A stretch of DNA of 49,414 bases, taken from the NCBI GenBank assembly GCA_038230275.1, contig JBBRNO010000035.1, positions 1 to 49,414 of the forward strand, given 5' to 3'. Below the pieces are notes generated by a model. The model was not told where the DNA came from. It ran no database searches and worked only from the letters and a program-made list of their open reading frames with translations. The position numbers and the translations under genes are program-made. The stretch is from JANXXV01 sp038230275. Its GTDB lineage: Bacteria; Acidobacteriota; Terriglobia; Bryobacterales; Bryobacteraceae. This document shows positions 23,722 through 32,147 of this stretch, one piece after another; position 1 is the stretch's first letter; each line of letters opens with the position of its first letter.

Positions 23722-24285
23722 ATGAAAACGGATCTGGAATCGGCCGGACACCAGCTTGAGGCCACCTTGCTGGAAGCCGAAAAGTTAGCCGCTGATTGCG
23801 ATGATGCCCAGTGGCAGTGGACCCCGGCCGCTGCTGTGTGGTCCGCGGGAGGATGTATTGCCCATCTAAACCAGGTGAATCGGGCCTACGCGACCGCGAT
23901 TCGCCTGGTTCTTGAAGGCGGAAATCTGCAACAGTCTGCCGCTATGGAATTCCGCTATGGCCTCTTGGAACGCTGGTTTGTGAAGAGTATGGAGCCGCCG
24001 GTCAAGATGAGGCTTCCGGCCCCAACACTATTCATTCCGCGGAGAGTTGATACCAGAGAAGCGGCAATGTCCGAATGGCAACGCATCCACTTCGAACTAG
24101 CATCGCTTATACAACGTTCGGAACCGCTCCACCTCAGCCGGGTCAAAGTGGTTTCGCCCGCGAATCGATTCATCAAACTCAGCCTGGGAATGGCGTTTGC
24201 GCTCATTGCGGCGCACAACCGGAGGCATCTTTGGCAAGCCAGGAAAATGATCAGTGCGGCTAACTCTGCGGCAGCGTCACTATAG
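23722..24285 (+). CDS. DinB-like four-helix-bundle metalloprotein
   Basis: The protein of 187 aa shows the DinB_2 pattern. His48 lies in the GGCIAHLNQVNRAY segment, and the pair His165/His169 (AAHNRRHLWQARK) completes a three-His metal site. WQWTPAAAVWSAGGCIAHL is the characteristic N-terminal W-x-P-x-x-x-W-S/H motif. DinB-fold enzymes include bacillithiol transferases and thiol-dependent enzymes; the specific reaction is unknown. It diverges from blaI over about 70 bases and its 3' end overlaps the convergent response regulator by 26 bases. Confidence 0.88.
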   Translation: MKTDLESAGHQLEATLLEAEKLAADCDDAQWQWTPAAAVWSAGGCIAHLNQVNRAYATAIRLVLEGGNLQQSAAMEFRYGLLERWFVKSMEPPVKMRLPAPTLFIPRRVDTREAAMSEWQRIHFELASLIQRSEPLHLSRVKVVSPANRFIKLSLGMAFALIAAHNRRHLWQARKMISAANSAAASL

Positions 24286-24706
24286 TTAACCAAAAATCTT
24301 CAATCGATCGGACGATCCGTAGGAAATCATCCAGTTCCACTGGCTTTGTTATGTAGCAGTTCGCGTTTAGATCGTATACCTTGTGAATGTCCTGCGCCGC
24401 TTTCGACGTGGTCATTACAATCACCGGAATGCGTTTCAGATCATGGTCAGCTTTGATTTCACCAAGAACTTCGCGGCCATTCTTTTTGGGAAGATTCAGA
24501 TCCAGAAGTATCAGGTCAGGACGGGGAGTGTCCGTGTACGGACCTCTCCGATTCAAGATGTCTATCGCCTGGGCACCGTCCGTCGCGACAGTGAGGTTCA
24601 CCAGAATTCGGCCTTCTTTAAAAGCCTCTTGGGTAAGGCGGATATCACCGGGGTTGTCTTCAACAAGCAACACCTCGACTCGGCGGCCACCATTGTTTTG
24701 ATTCAT
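24260..24706 (-). CDS. Single-domain response regulator, Rcp1/CheY-like
   Basis: The protein is 148 aa from ATG 24706. It begins VEVLLVEDNPGDIRLTQEAF, with the acidic pocket ED and phospho-acceptor D69 in LILLDLNLPKKNG, Thr in VIVMTTSK and Lys in CYITKPVELDDF. The inserted KKNGREVLGEIK and the lack of an output domain are typical of Rcp1, the partner of phytochrome-like kinases. An in-frame start at 25000 would add 98 low-complexity residues and is rejected. It is divergent to the PAS kinase at 24991 across 284 bases without a gene, so they may be cognate. Confidence 0.92.
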   Translation of the reverse strand: MNQNNGGRRVEVLLVEDNPGDIRLTQEAFKEGRILVNLTVATDGAQAIDILNRRGPYTDTPRPDLILLDLNLPKKNGREVLGEIKADHDLKRIPVIVMTTSKAAQDIHKVYDLNANCYITKPVELDDFLRIVRSIEDFWLTIVTLPQS

Positions 24707-24990
24707 CTGTCGAAAGAATTCCTTCCCACACTCGTTCTGCCTATTTCTTAGCACGGTTGGGTCCAAACAAATCGAGTCCGGAACGTTCTTCACCTTAGTT
24801 AAGAGTCTAGAACACCGCAGGTATTCCGGGCGATCGCTACTAGGGTTCTCAAATGAATCCAATTTGTTGAGGTTGGCACGAACTGGCCGTAACCACTTGC
24901 GTAAAATATACCAACACCCGGACACAACACTGAAATTTTTGACCACCGGACACACCGGAATGGTAGAAAAGTGAGGTAGGGTTGCATTAG
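24707..24990. promoter_or_regulatory. Intergenic region between divergent response regulator and PAS kinase
   Basis: 284 bases without a supported gene, somewhat AT-rich. It must hold promoters for both flanking genes. A repeated CCGGACACA (about 24917 and 24946) is the only notable motif. No clear -35/-10 pair was recognised for either gene. Confidence 0.35.
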
Positions 24991-26562
24991 ATGGAATCAA
25001 CGGAGATTCTTAAGCTGCGAAGCCGGATTGCCGAGCTAGAAGGTCAGCTTGATCAGTACCGGTCGCTGGCGGACGAGAAAAACGACGCTGAAGCCATTCC
25101 CGATTACCGGGCGCTGGCCGAGACAATTCCACAGATTGTGTTTTCAACGGCTCCGGACGGTTCAATAGAGTTCGTTAATCAATGGGCGATGACCTATACG
25201 GGACTTGCCGCTGCGGCATTTCACGGAATGGCGTGGCGGCAGATTGTGCATCCGGAAGATCTGCGGGCCTTTGCGGAGCCAGATGAGACCGGCCTCAGAT
25301 CCGGCAATATTTTCGAAGGGGAATGTAGAATCGCGGATGCCGCCGGCAATTTGCGCTGGTTCCTGACCCGATCGATACCCGTTCGCGACGCTACGGGTAA
25401 GATTCAAAAGTGGATTGGGACCTTTACCGACATTCACGACCAAAAGAACCGCGCCGAACTGGCGCACAACCAACAGAAATGGCTAGAGGCGATTTTCGAT
25501 GTTTTGCCAGTGGGTGTGATTTTCGTGGAGCAGGGAACCGCTAAGATCACCTATGCTAATCGCTTCCTTCATACCATGGCGGGCGGGGAGCTTGCCTTGG
25601 CTCAGAATCCGGATGAGTACGAAACCTTGTACTGCTGCAGGGATGAGGAAGGAAATCCGTTGCCGGCTTCCGCCTACCCGGCGGTTCGTGCCGCGGCCGG
25701 TGAACGCATTGATGGCATGAAGTTAAAGTGGGATACGCCCGAAGGCCGTCGGGAGATACTCTGTCATTCGTTCCATTTACCGGCTATGTTCGGACAGCCT
25801 GCCACGGCAATCCTCGTCGTTCAAGATGTTTCCCTTTTGTTGCGGGCCGAAATGGAATTGCAGCAGAAACAGGCGGACCTGATCCGTTCGAATGAAGACC
25901 TACAGCAGTTCGCCTATGCTGCTTCCCACGATCTGCAGGAGCCATTGCGAATGGTTACCGGTTTCATCCAGCTGTTATCGCGCCGGTATGCGGGCAAATT
26001 GGATCCCGAGGCGGACGAGTATATTCAGTTCGCAGTGGACGGCGCTAATCGAATGGGTCAGCTGATCCGCGACCTGCTGTCATTTTCACGCCTGGGAAAT
26101 CCAGAGACACGCCGGTTGGAGTTGGTGGATATGGCGAGTGCGGTCCACTGGGCGCTGCTGAATTTACAGGCGGCCATCAAGGAGTCTGGAGCGGTGGTTA
26201 CCCTGGATCCACTGCCGGCTGTGACGGGGGATCAGTCCAGGCTTGCGTTGGTGATGCAAAACCTGATTGGTAATGCAATTAAATATCGTTCGGCGGAACC
26301 TCCAATCATTCATGTTTCAGCCGCCCGCAATGAGGGGAACTGGGTGTTCTGCGTGGCTGATAACGGCGCCGGTTTTGACATGAAGTTTGCCGAAAGGATC
26401 TTTGGACTTTTCAAGCGCCTGCACGGTAAAGAATTTCCCGGCACCGGGATAGGGCTTTCCATCGCCAAGAAAGTGATAGAGATTCACAAGGGCCGCATCT
26501 GGGCGGAATCGGAGCCTGGAAAGGGTTCACGCTTCTACTTCACACTTCCGGTAGAAGAATAA
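24991..26562 (+). CDS. PAS-PAS histidine kinase, phytochrome-like kinase core
   Basis: The 523-aa soluble kinase starts with a coiled coil (about 3-35) and two PAS domains (about 38-150 and 163-285). The H-box is AYAASHDLQEPLRMV with His313. The ATPase boxes are N-box MQNLIGNAIKYRS, G1 VADNGAGFD and G2 GTGIGLSIAKKVIE. The 'F-A-Y-x-A-S-H-D-L-Q-E-P-L-R' H-box and the FGLFKRLHGKEFPG loop are those of phytochrome-type kinases, which use Rcp1-like single-domain regulators. That fits the divergent regulator at 24260-24706. No membrane helix is seen, so the signal is cytoplasmic; no GAF/PHY chromophore domain is present. Confidence 0.92.
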   Translation: MESTEILKLRSRIAELEGQLDQYRSLADEKNDAEAIPDYRALAETIPQIVFSTAPDGSIEFVNQWAMTYTGLAAAAFHGMAWRQIVHPEDLRAFAEPDETGLRSGNIFEGECRIADAAGNLRWFLTRSIPVRDATGKIQKWIGTFTDIHDQKNRAELAHNQQKWLEAIFDVLPVGVIFVEQGTAKITYANRFLHTMAGGELALAQNPDEYETLYCCRDEEGNPLPASAYPAVRAAAGERIDGMKLKWDTPEGRREILCHSFHLPAMFGQPATAILVVQDVSLLLRAEMELQQKQADLIRSNEDLQQFAYAASHDLQEPLRMVTGFIQLLSRRYAGKLDPEADEYIQFAVDGANRMGQLIRDLLSFSRLGNPETRRLELVDMASAVHWALLNLQAAIKESGAVVTLDPLPAVTGDQSRLALVMQNLIGNAIKYRSAEPPIIHVSAARNEGNWVFCVADNGAGFDMKFAERIFGLFKRLHGKEFPGTGIGLSIAKKVIEIHKGRIWAESEPGKGSRFYFTLPVEE

Positions 26563-27017
26563 TAGCTACTGCCGAAATAGAGCAGCGGCCGTCCTTCGGA
26601 GGTGTCCGCACTTACCACTTCACCGATGAAAATCGCGTGGTCTCCGGCCTCCACAGTCTGCGTGATGGCGCACTCCATAGTGGCCAGCATACCGTCCAGT
26701 AACGGAACGCCAGTCGATCCCTGCTTCCATCCGATTCCTACGAAACGGTCCAGTTCCGGTTGAGAGAATCGCACCGATACATCACGCTGCTGCTCGCTCA
26801 ATACGTTGATCCCATAGTGCGTACTGAGACGAAAATGAGGAAGTATGCTCGACCGGTAATCAACGCAGATCAGTACTAGTGGCGGAGCACAGGAGACCGA
26901 CGTAAAGGAATTCACCGTGATCCCCAGGGGCTGGCCGTTACTTCCAGATACGGTAGCTATGACGATACCGGTGGCGAACTGTGCGCACGTCTTGCGGAAG
27001 CGCTCCTCGTCTGTCAC
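26535..27017 (-). CDS. Flavin reductase (FMN-binding split-barrel) domain protein
   Basis: About 160 aa from GTG 27017. The family core is clear: RKTCAQFATGIVIATVSG, LGITVNSFTSVSCAPPLVLI and GRPLLYFGSSYYS, as in HpaC/ActVB-type NAD(P)H:flavin oxidoreductases. These supply reduced flavin to partner monooxygenases. The start is uncertain: the frame stays open to TTG 27104 and has TTG 27047, but GTG 27017 gives the family's usual N-terminus (TDEERFRKTCAQF). A longer start would place coding sequence over the HU promoter. No strong ribosome-binding site marks any of the three. The 3' end overlaps the convergent kinase by 28 bases. Confidence 0.82.
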   Translation of the reverse strand: MTDEERFRKTCAQFATGIVIATVSGSNGQPLGITVNSFTSVSCAPPLVLICVDYRSSILPHFRLSTHYGINVLSEQQRDVSVRFSQPELDRFVGIGWKQGSTGVPLLDGMLATMECAITQTVEAGDHAIFIGEVVSADTSEGRPLLYFGSSYYSSTGSVK

Positions 27018-27040
27018 CGTGAATTGAGAATTGATAGAGC

Positions 27041-27070
27041 TTGACAATGCTTTAAGCCTAATCTTATCAT
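27041..27070 (+). promoter_or_regulatory. Sigma70-type promoter for HU
   Basis: TTGACA (27041-27046) and TATCAT (27065-27070) are spaced 18 bases and lie about 64 bases before the HU start. It is the clearest promoter in the window and lies at the 5' end of the divergent flavin-reductase gene. Confidence 0.75.
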
Positions 27071-27133
27071 GAGGTTTGCTGTTAGTGCCGGGAGCGGCCC
27101 GCAAGAATAACGGCGAAAAACGGGGAGGATGCC

Positions 27134-27403
27134 TTGATCAAGCTCGACATTATCAATGAAGTGGTAAGCAAAACCGGGATTACCAAGACGAAGGCTGAAA
27201 TGGCCGTCGAGACCGTTTTTGAGAGCATGAAGCGAGCACTCGGCCAGGGCGAACGGATTGAACTGCGCGGTTTCGGCATCTTCAATGTTCGCCCGCGCAA
27301 GACGGGCATCGGCCGTAACCCCCGCACCGGCGCCGAGGTAGCCATCCCGCCGGGGAAAGCGGTGCGCTTCAAGCCAGGCAAGGAACTGCAGACGCTGCAG
27401 TAG
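27134..27403 (+). CDS. HU/IHF family nucleoid protein
   Basis: The product of 89 aa starts at TTG 27134 (GGGGAGG seven bases before). It has the HU fold: KLDIINEVVSKTGITKTKAE, VETVFESMKRALGQGERIEL, GFGIFNVRPRKTGIGRNPRTG and AIPPGKAVRFKPGKEL. Pro in GRNPRTG is the residue that inserts into DNA. HU bends DNA and compacts the nucleoid. The gene heads a plus-strand block reaching at least to DUF429; the next gene starts 12 bases on. Confidence 0.96.
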   Translation: MIKLDIINEVVSKTGITKTKAEMAVETVFESMKRALGQGERIELRGFGIFNVRPRKTGIGRNPRTGAEVAIPPGKAVRFKPGKELQTLQ

Positions 27404-27415
27404 CCCGAACCTGTT

Positions 27416-28354
27416 GTGACCCCATCCGATGTAGTACCCGGACTCGCGGAGCTGCCCCGCACGCCGCGCGAGCGTTACTGGCTTCACGCGCTGCTACTGC
27501 TGCTGACATTCTTCACCACCACCACCGTGGGCGCCCGCCTGGCTTACAACTTCGACCGAAACCGCCCGGCGTTCCTGGAAGACGACATGATCGGCGTGCT
27601 TAGCGGCTTCACGCACACGCTCACCCATCCGTTGGAATTGTTGCACGGGCTACCCTTCTCCCTCACGCTGCTGACCATTTTAATGGCGCATGAGATGGGG
27701 CACTATCTGACGTGCCGCTACTACAAAATCGACGCCAGCCTGCCCTATTTTCTTCCGGCGCCGTCTTTGATTGGCACGCTAGGCGCGTTCATCCGCATCC
27801 GGTCCGCCATCTACTATAAACGCCAACTTTTCGATGTTGGGATCGCCGGCCCCATCGCCGGATTCGTCTTCGTAATTCCGGCACTGGCCATCGGTCTGGC
27901 CTTTTCAAAGGTGATTCCCGGCATTGCAGCGCAGGGCGATCTGGTGTTCAGCGCTCCAGGAATTCTTCGCGCGCTGGAAGCGATGATCTTTCCCGGAATC
28001 CCGGTGGCCGACATCTACCTTCATCCCATTGCCCGCGCCGCTTGGGTCGGGATCTTTGCCACCGCGCTAAACCTGCTGCCCATTGGACAACTGGACGGCG
28101 GGCACATCCTGTACTCGTTCATCGGCGAGAGGCACCGCCTGCTATCGAAAATCTTTGTCGCGGCGCTGGTCCCGATGGGATACTTTTCCATCAGTTGGCT
28201 TTTCTGGGCCGTGCTGCTGTTCTTCTTTGGGCTGAAGCATCCCAGGATTTATGATAGTGCTGAGATGGGTAGCGGCCGGACGAAACTTGGATGGCTCGCC
28301 TTGGCAATGTTCTTAGTATGCTTTTCGCTATCTCCCATCAGCACGCCCGGATAG
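27416..28354 (+). CDS. Site-2-type intramembrane metalloprotease (M50)
   Basis: The 312-aa protein starts at GTG 27416 and has six or seven membrane helices. The zinc motif HEMGH (residues about 92-96, ILMAHEMGHYL) lies in a helix, and the third ligand Asp is in NLLPIGQLDGGHI (about 224). These are the S2P/M50 signatures, as in SpoIVFB or RseP relatives without a PDZ domain. Such proteases cut transmembrane segments, often releasing a sigma factor or regulator. The substrate is unknown. It follows HU by 12 bases and precedes a glycosyltransferase by 12 bases. Confidence 0.9.
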   Translation: MTPSDVVPGLAELPRTPRERYWLHALLLLLTFFTTTTVGARLAYNFDRNRPAFLEDDMIGVLSGFTHTLTHPLELLHGLPFSLTLLTILMAHEMGHYLTCRYYKIDASLPYFLPAPSLIGTLGAFIRIRSAIYYKRQLFDVGIAGPIAGFVFVIPALAIGLAFSKVIPGIAAQGDLVFSAPGILRALEAMIFPGIPVADIYLHPIARAAWVGIFATALNLLPIGQLDGGHILYSFIGERHRLLSKIFVAALVPMGYFSISWLFWAVLLFFFGLKHPRIYDSAEMGSGRTKLGWLALAMFLVCFSLSPISTPG

Positions 28355-28366
28355 CGGCGCGTCTCA

Positions 28367-29113
28367 ATGAAAATTTCCGCCACCATCATCACTTGTGACG
28401 AAGAACGGAACATCGCGCGGGCCATGGAAAGCCTTCGCTGCTGCGATGAAATTGTGGTGGTGGACAGCGGTTCTCTGGATCGTACCCCGGAAATTGCCGC
28501 CAACCTGGGCGCCCGCGTAATCGATAGCCCGTGGCCAGGCTATGCGCGGCAAAAGAACCTGGCCGCCGAGCGCAGTGAGCACGATTGGATACTTTCCATC
28601 GACGCCGACGAGGCTTTGAGTGAGGCACTGGAAGGCGAGATCTGGCAGATCAAGAAAAATGGGCCGCGGTTTGATGCTTACACCATGCCGCGCATGGCGC
28701 AATATCTAGGCCGCTGGATATTGCACTCCGGCTGGTATCCGGATCGCAAAGTGCGCCTGTATGACCGGCGCAAGGCGCGCTGGGTGGGTGATTACGTGCA
28801 CGAGAGCGTGCATGTGGATGGCAAAGTGGGACATTTAGAATCGGACCTGCTGCATTTTACTTGCAGCTCGCTTTCGGAACATCTGAAGACGCTGGATCGC
28901 TACACCACCCTGGCGGCCGAACAGATTGTGGATCAGAAGCACCCGGTCGGCTGGAGGCAACTGGTGCTGGATCCAGCATGGACGTTTTGGCGTACCTACA
29001 TCCTGCAAGCGGGGTTTCGCGACGGACTGGAAGGGTTGACCATCGCTCAGATGGCGGCGTTCTACAATTTCGTGAAGTATGCCAAGGCCAGGAATATGAG
29101 CCCTCGCCGATGA
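28367..29113 (+). CDS. Family 2 glycosyltransferase, WaaE/KdtX-like
   Basis: The 248-aa enzyme starts KISATIITCDEERNIARAM. It has the GT-A landmarks VVVDSGSLDRTPEIA and ILSIDADEALS (DxD), with the WaaE-like middle MPRMAQYLGRWILHSGWYPD, VRLYDRRKARWVGDYVHESV and a hydrophobic-basic C-terminus. WaaE-type enzymes add glucose or heptose to lipopolysaccharide core; the exact sugar is not visible. Its stop overlaps the start of the next glycosyltransferase (ATGA), suggesting a joint envelope-sugar pathway. Confidence 0.9.
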   Translation: MKISATIITCDEERNIARAMESLRCCDEIVVVDSGSLDRTPEIAANLGARVIDSPWPGYARQKNLAAERSEHDWILSIDADEALSEALEGEIWQIKKNGPRFDAYTMPRMAQYLGRWILHSGWYPDRKVRLYDRRKARWVGDYVHESVHVDGKVGHLESDLLHFTCSSLSEHLKTLDRYTTLAAEQIVDQKHPVGWRQLVLDPAWTFWRTYILQAGFRDGLEGLTIAQMAAFYNFVKYAKARNMSPRR

Positions 29114-29991
29114 AGATTTTGCATGCCGATGCGGGCAGGGAAATGCGGGGAGGGCAGTGGCAGGTGCTGCAGCTTCACGCCGGGTTGGGTGCCGATTCGG
29201 TTCTGCTGTGCCGTGCCACCGGCCCACTGATGCAGGAATGCCAGCGGCAGGGTATTCGCGCGGAGCCCCTCTCCATAGCGGCGTTGGCGGCCCAATCGCG
29301 CAAGGCAGACATTACCCACGTACACGACGCGCGGAGCCACACCTGGGCCGCGGCCGTCGGCGGATCGCTGCTGGTTGTTTCCCGGCGGGTGGCGTTCCCG
29401 ATTGGCCGTTCCTGGCTATCTGGATGGAAATACTCCAGGGCCGATCACTACATTGCGGTTTCTCAACATGTGCGTTCGATTCTCTGCGGCGCCGGTGTTC
29501 CCGGGGCGAAAATTTCGGTGGTTTACGATGGCGTGGACTTGCCCCAGTCGATGTCGAGCGGCGGCCCAGACCTTGTGGCGGTGGCGACCGGCGATCCGAT
29601 GAAGGGAACCGCGTTGCTGAACGAGGCGGCGGCGCTGGCAGGAATCACAATCAAGTATTCCACCGATCTGCGGGCCGATCTGTTGAACGCGGCGCTATTG
29701 GTCTACATCACCTATTCCGAGGGTTTGGGTTCAGCGGCATTGCTGGCCATGGCGTCCGGGGTTCCCGTGGTCGCCAGCAATGTGGGTGGACTTGCGGAGA
29801 TTGTCCAAAATGACGTCAACGGCGTGTTAACGGAGAACAATCCGCAAGCCATCGCCGCCGCGATTCGACATGCCCTGACACGGCGCGAGATACTGGCAAA
29901 GAATGCTCGTCACAGCATCGAGAGCGGATTCACGACCGGGGCCATGCTGAACAATACAATTCGCGTTTACGAGAGAGTGCTCGGTTGCTAG
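29110..29991 (+). CDS. Family 4 glycosyltransferase (GT-B)
   Basis: This 293-aa protein starts at ATG 29110 overlapping the previous stop. The N-terminal Rossmann half has KILHADAGREMRGGQWQ, and the C-terminal half has SVVYDGVDLP, YITYSEGLGSAALLAMASGVP and SNVGGLAEIV, the EGLG...A-x-G-x-P-V motif that binds the sugar nucleotide. It is short for GT4 but both halves are present. With the WaaE-like gene it likely decorates lipopolysaccharide or another surface glycan. The prepilin-peptidase start TTG 29985 overlaps its end by seven bases. Confidence 0.88.
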   Translation: MKILHADAGREMRGGQWQVLQLHAGLGADSVLLCRATGPLMQECQRQGIRAEPLSIAALAAQSRKADITHVHDARSHTWAAAVGGSLLVVSRRVAFPIGRSWLSGWKYSRADHYIAVSQHVRSILCGAGVPGAKISVVYDGVDLPQSMSSGGPDLVAVATGDPMKGTALLNEAAALAGITIKYSTDLRADLLNAALLVYITYSEGLGSAALLAMASGVPVVASNVGGLAEIVQNDVNGVLTENNPQAIAAAIRHALTRREILAKNARHSIESGFTTGAMLNNTIRVYERVLGC

Positions 29992-30797
29992 AAGCGCTGC
30001 TTGCCGGTCTGTTCGGCTTGCTCATTGGCAGCTTCCTGAACGTGTGCATTCATAGAATGCCGCTCGATTTGTCCGTGGTGAGCCCGCGTTCCGCCTGCCC
30101 GTACTGTGAGAAACCGATTGCCTGGTACGACAATATTCCGCTGGTCTCGTTTGTCGTTCTGATGGGGCGTTGCCGGCATTGTAAGGAGTCCATCTCCTGG
30201 CGGTATGCCGCGGTGGAGTTGTTGACCGGAGTGCTCTTCTTCGTTGGGGTGTGGAAGTTCGGCGTGACGTTGATTGCGCTCAAATTCTGTATCTTCGCCG
30301 CAATTCAGATCGACCTGATTTTTACCGATTTTGAAGAGCGTATCTTGCCGGATGAGTTCACCATTGGGGGAACGGCGGTTGGCCTGGTGCTGGCGGGTTT
30401 TGTTCCCATGAGTCCCGGACTGATGGCCATGCTGGTACCCGTGGAATGGAATCATGTGACCGTATCGGTGATTGAGGCCGCCGTTGGGGCCGTCTTCACA
30501 AGCGGGGTTCTGTGGGGATTCGGTGCGATCTATGAGAGGATTCGCCATCGCGAAGGGCTGGGCCTCGGCGACGTGAAGATGGTGATGATGATTGGTGCAT
30601 TCTTCGGGATTCAGGGGACGCTATTGACGCTGATCATCGGGTCGGTGCTGGGGAGCGTTGTGGGGTTGACGTATATTCTGTTGAAGAAAGAAGACGCCGC
30701 GACGTATGAGCTGCCGTTTGGCAGCTTTCTGGGCATCGCGGCGCTGGGCGTGGCGCTGTACGGCAGTTCGGTGCTGAGTTGGTATGGGCGATTTTAG
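29985..30797 (+). CDS. pilD: Prepilin peptidase (type IV leader peptidase, A24)
   Basis: The product of 270 aa (TTG 29985) is a polytopic membrane protein. The N-terminal FGLLIGSFLNVCIHR and the zinc-binding pairs CPYC and CRHC are present. The catalytic aspartates lie in IQIDLIFTDFEERILPDE and GLGLGDVKMVMMIGAFFG (GxGD). It cleaves and N-methylates type IV prepilins and pseudopilins. No pilin genes lie nearby; in this operon it follows two glycosyltransferases and overlaps DUF429 by one base. Length is normal. Confidence 0.95.
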   Translation: MLEALLAGLFGLLIGSFLNVCIHRMPLDLSVVSPRSACPYCEKPIAWYDNIPLVSFVVLMGRCRHCKESISWRYAAVELLTGVLFFVGVWKFGVTLIALKFCIFAAIQIDLIFTDFEERILPDEFTIGGTAVGLVLAGFVPMSPGLMAMLVPVEWNHVTVSVIEAAVGAVFTSGVLWGFGAIYERIRHREGLGLGDVKMVMMIGAFFGIQGTLLTLIIGSVLGSVVGLTYILLKKEDAATYELPFGSFLGIAALGVALYGSSVLSWYGRF

Positions 30798-31582
30798 TGC
30801 GGTTTCTGGGAATCGACTTCGGCTGGCAAGGTAAACCGAGCGGCCTGGCGGTGCTGGAATGGATTACTCCCTCGCTGCATCTGCGGTCGATGGATCGTCT
30901 GGTCAGTCTCGACGATATTCTAGACTGGGTTGATACGGCCTGCCAGGATGGCCCCGCGGTGATTGCCGTGGATGCTCCAACCATCATCAACAATCCCACT
31001 GGTATGCGCGCTGCCGACAAGTTGATGCACAAGTACTTTGGGAAATTCCACGCCGGATGTTACCCAGCCAATCTCGGCCGTCCCCATGCGGAGCGCACGG
31101 TGGAGATTGGCGATGCGCTGGAGAAACGAGGGTTCCAGCACACGGTCTCGATTTCACCGCGCGTTCCCGGACGGTATCAATTCGAAGTTCATCCGCACTC
31201 GGCAATGGTGCAGCTGTTTGACCTGCCGCGGATTCTCAAATATAAGAAGGGCCGGTTAGCGGACCGACGCTTGGAATTGGAGAGATACCGCGGGTTGATG
31301 CTGACGCGTTTGCCGCAGTTGGACCCGCCAGTTGCCGCGTTTTCCTTGCCGGAGCTGCCGCACGCCGGCACGGCAATGAAGGATATCGAAGATCGCATGG
31401 ACGCTGTGATTTGCGCCTATGTCGCCGCACATTGGTGGTATTGGGGAACGGAACGCAATCAGGTTTGCGGTACGCGGGAAGATGGGTATATTGTGGTGCC
31501 GCACCGGTACTGGATGGCCGGTGACAGCAACAATCACGGTGCCACTTTGAGTTCCAAAATCATACTTTGCACGTCCCGGTAA
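30797..31582 (+). CDS. DUF429 family protein (RNase H-fold predicted nuclease)
   Basis: About 261 aa from GTG 30797, whose first base is the last base of the pilD stop. Acidic residues in FLGIDFGWQGKPSGLA, AVIAVDAPTIINNPTGMR and IEDRMDAVICAYVAAHWW match the RNase H-like fold proposed for DUF429. GFQHTVSISPRVPGRYQFEVHPHSA is also typical. Function is unproven. The C-terminal tail (from DGYIVVPHRYW on) runs 49 bases into the convergent DUF4276 gene and may be longer than usual. Confidence 0.75.
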   Translation: MRFLGIDFGWQGKPSGLAVLEWITPSLHLRSMDRLVSLDDILDWVDTACQDGPAVIAVDAPTIINNPTGMRAADKLMHKYFGKFHAGCYPANLGRPHAERTVEIGDALEKRGFQHTVSISPRVPGRYQFEVHPHSAMVQLFDLPRILKYKKGRLADRRLELERYRGLMLTRLPQLDPPVAAFSLPELPHAGTAMKDIEDRMDAVICAYVAAHWWYWGTERNQVCGTREDGYIVVPHRYWMAGDSNNHGATLSSKIILCTSR

Positions 31583-32133
31583 AACTTGTCAAAACTTTTC
31601 GCGCTTCTTGCAGCGTTGAAGTCGAACTGCGCCGTTAGAGCTGGCTGATGGCGGGTTGGGCTGTAGATTTGCCCGGCCTGCATCTCTCGAGTCAGCCAAT
31701 GTTTGGCATCTCGAATCGATTCGGGTTCTTGTGGGGGAGCGAGATTGGGTTGTAATCCGCATTTTCCCGCTAAAGACGCAGCAGCTGCTAGAAACCACGC
31801 CTCGTACTCTTTTGTTGCAAGTACCACTCGAGTACGAACATCGGGACGTACGTCTCTTGCCCGGCGCAAGAGGGCAGGGCCCAGTTCGCAAGATAGATCA
31901 TCGTCGGCGTCCAATAGCACTAATATTCCGCTTTTTGGGGGAAGACGATACGATATCGCTTGGATTGCGCGTTCCAATTCACCGGCGCGGATCAGCAGGT
32001 GTCGTGAGTGGCGAGCGATGATCGTCTGTATGCGTATAGATACGTCAACCTCCGCGCCTATCCTTCGCAATAAGATTGGAAGTGCGCTCGATTCCCCTTG
32101 GCCTTCTACTATGCAACCGAGGCAGAGATCCAT
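31534..32133 (-). CDS. DUF4276 family protein, TOPRIM-like
   Basis: The 199-aa product has CLGCIVEGQGES at the start (Glu10) and GILVLLDADDDLSCELG (Asp75, Asp77) after the first helix-strand unit. A conserved Glu followed by a D-x-D strand is the arrangement of TOPRIM metal sites in OLD-type nucleases, RloB and AriB. The remaining TKEYEAWFLAAAASLAGKCG and the C-terminal helix fit DUF4276. The gene starts 14 bases after an AAA ATPase with the RecF/OLD-like architecture, so a two-gene ATPase-nuclease module is likely. Nuclease activity is inference. It overlaps the convergent DUF429 gene by 49 bases. Confidence 0.8.
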   Translation of the reverse strand: MDLCLGCIVEGQGESSALPILLRRIGAEVDVSIRIQTIIARHSRHLLIRAGELERAIQAISYRLPPKSGILVLLDADDDLSCELGPALLRRARDVRPDVRTRVVLATKEYEAWFLAAAASLAGKCGLQPNLAPPQEPESIRDAKHWLTREMQAGQIYSPTRHQPALTAQFDFNAARSAKSFDKFYRDVQSMILELKVAP

Positions 32134-32147
32134 GGCGGGGCCGCGTC

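Noticed and set aside
24707..25000. N-terminal extension of the response regulator (98 aa)
   Set aside because: No similarity to regulators and reaches into the divergent kinase start; ATG 24706 begins right before the receiver domain.
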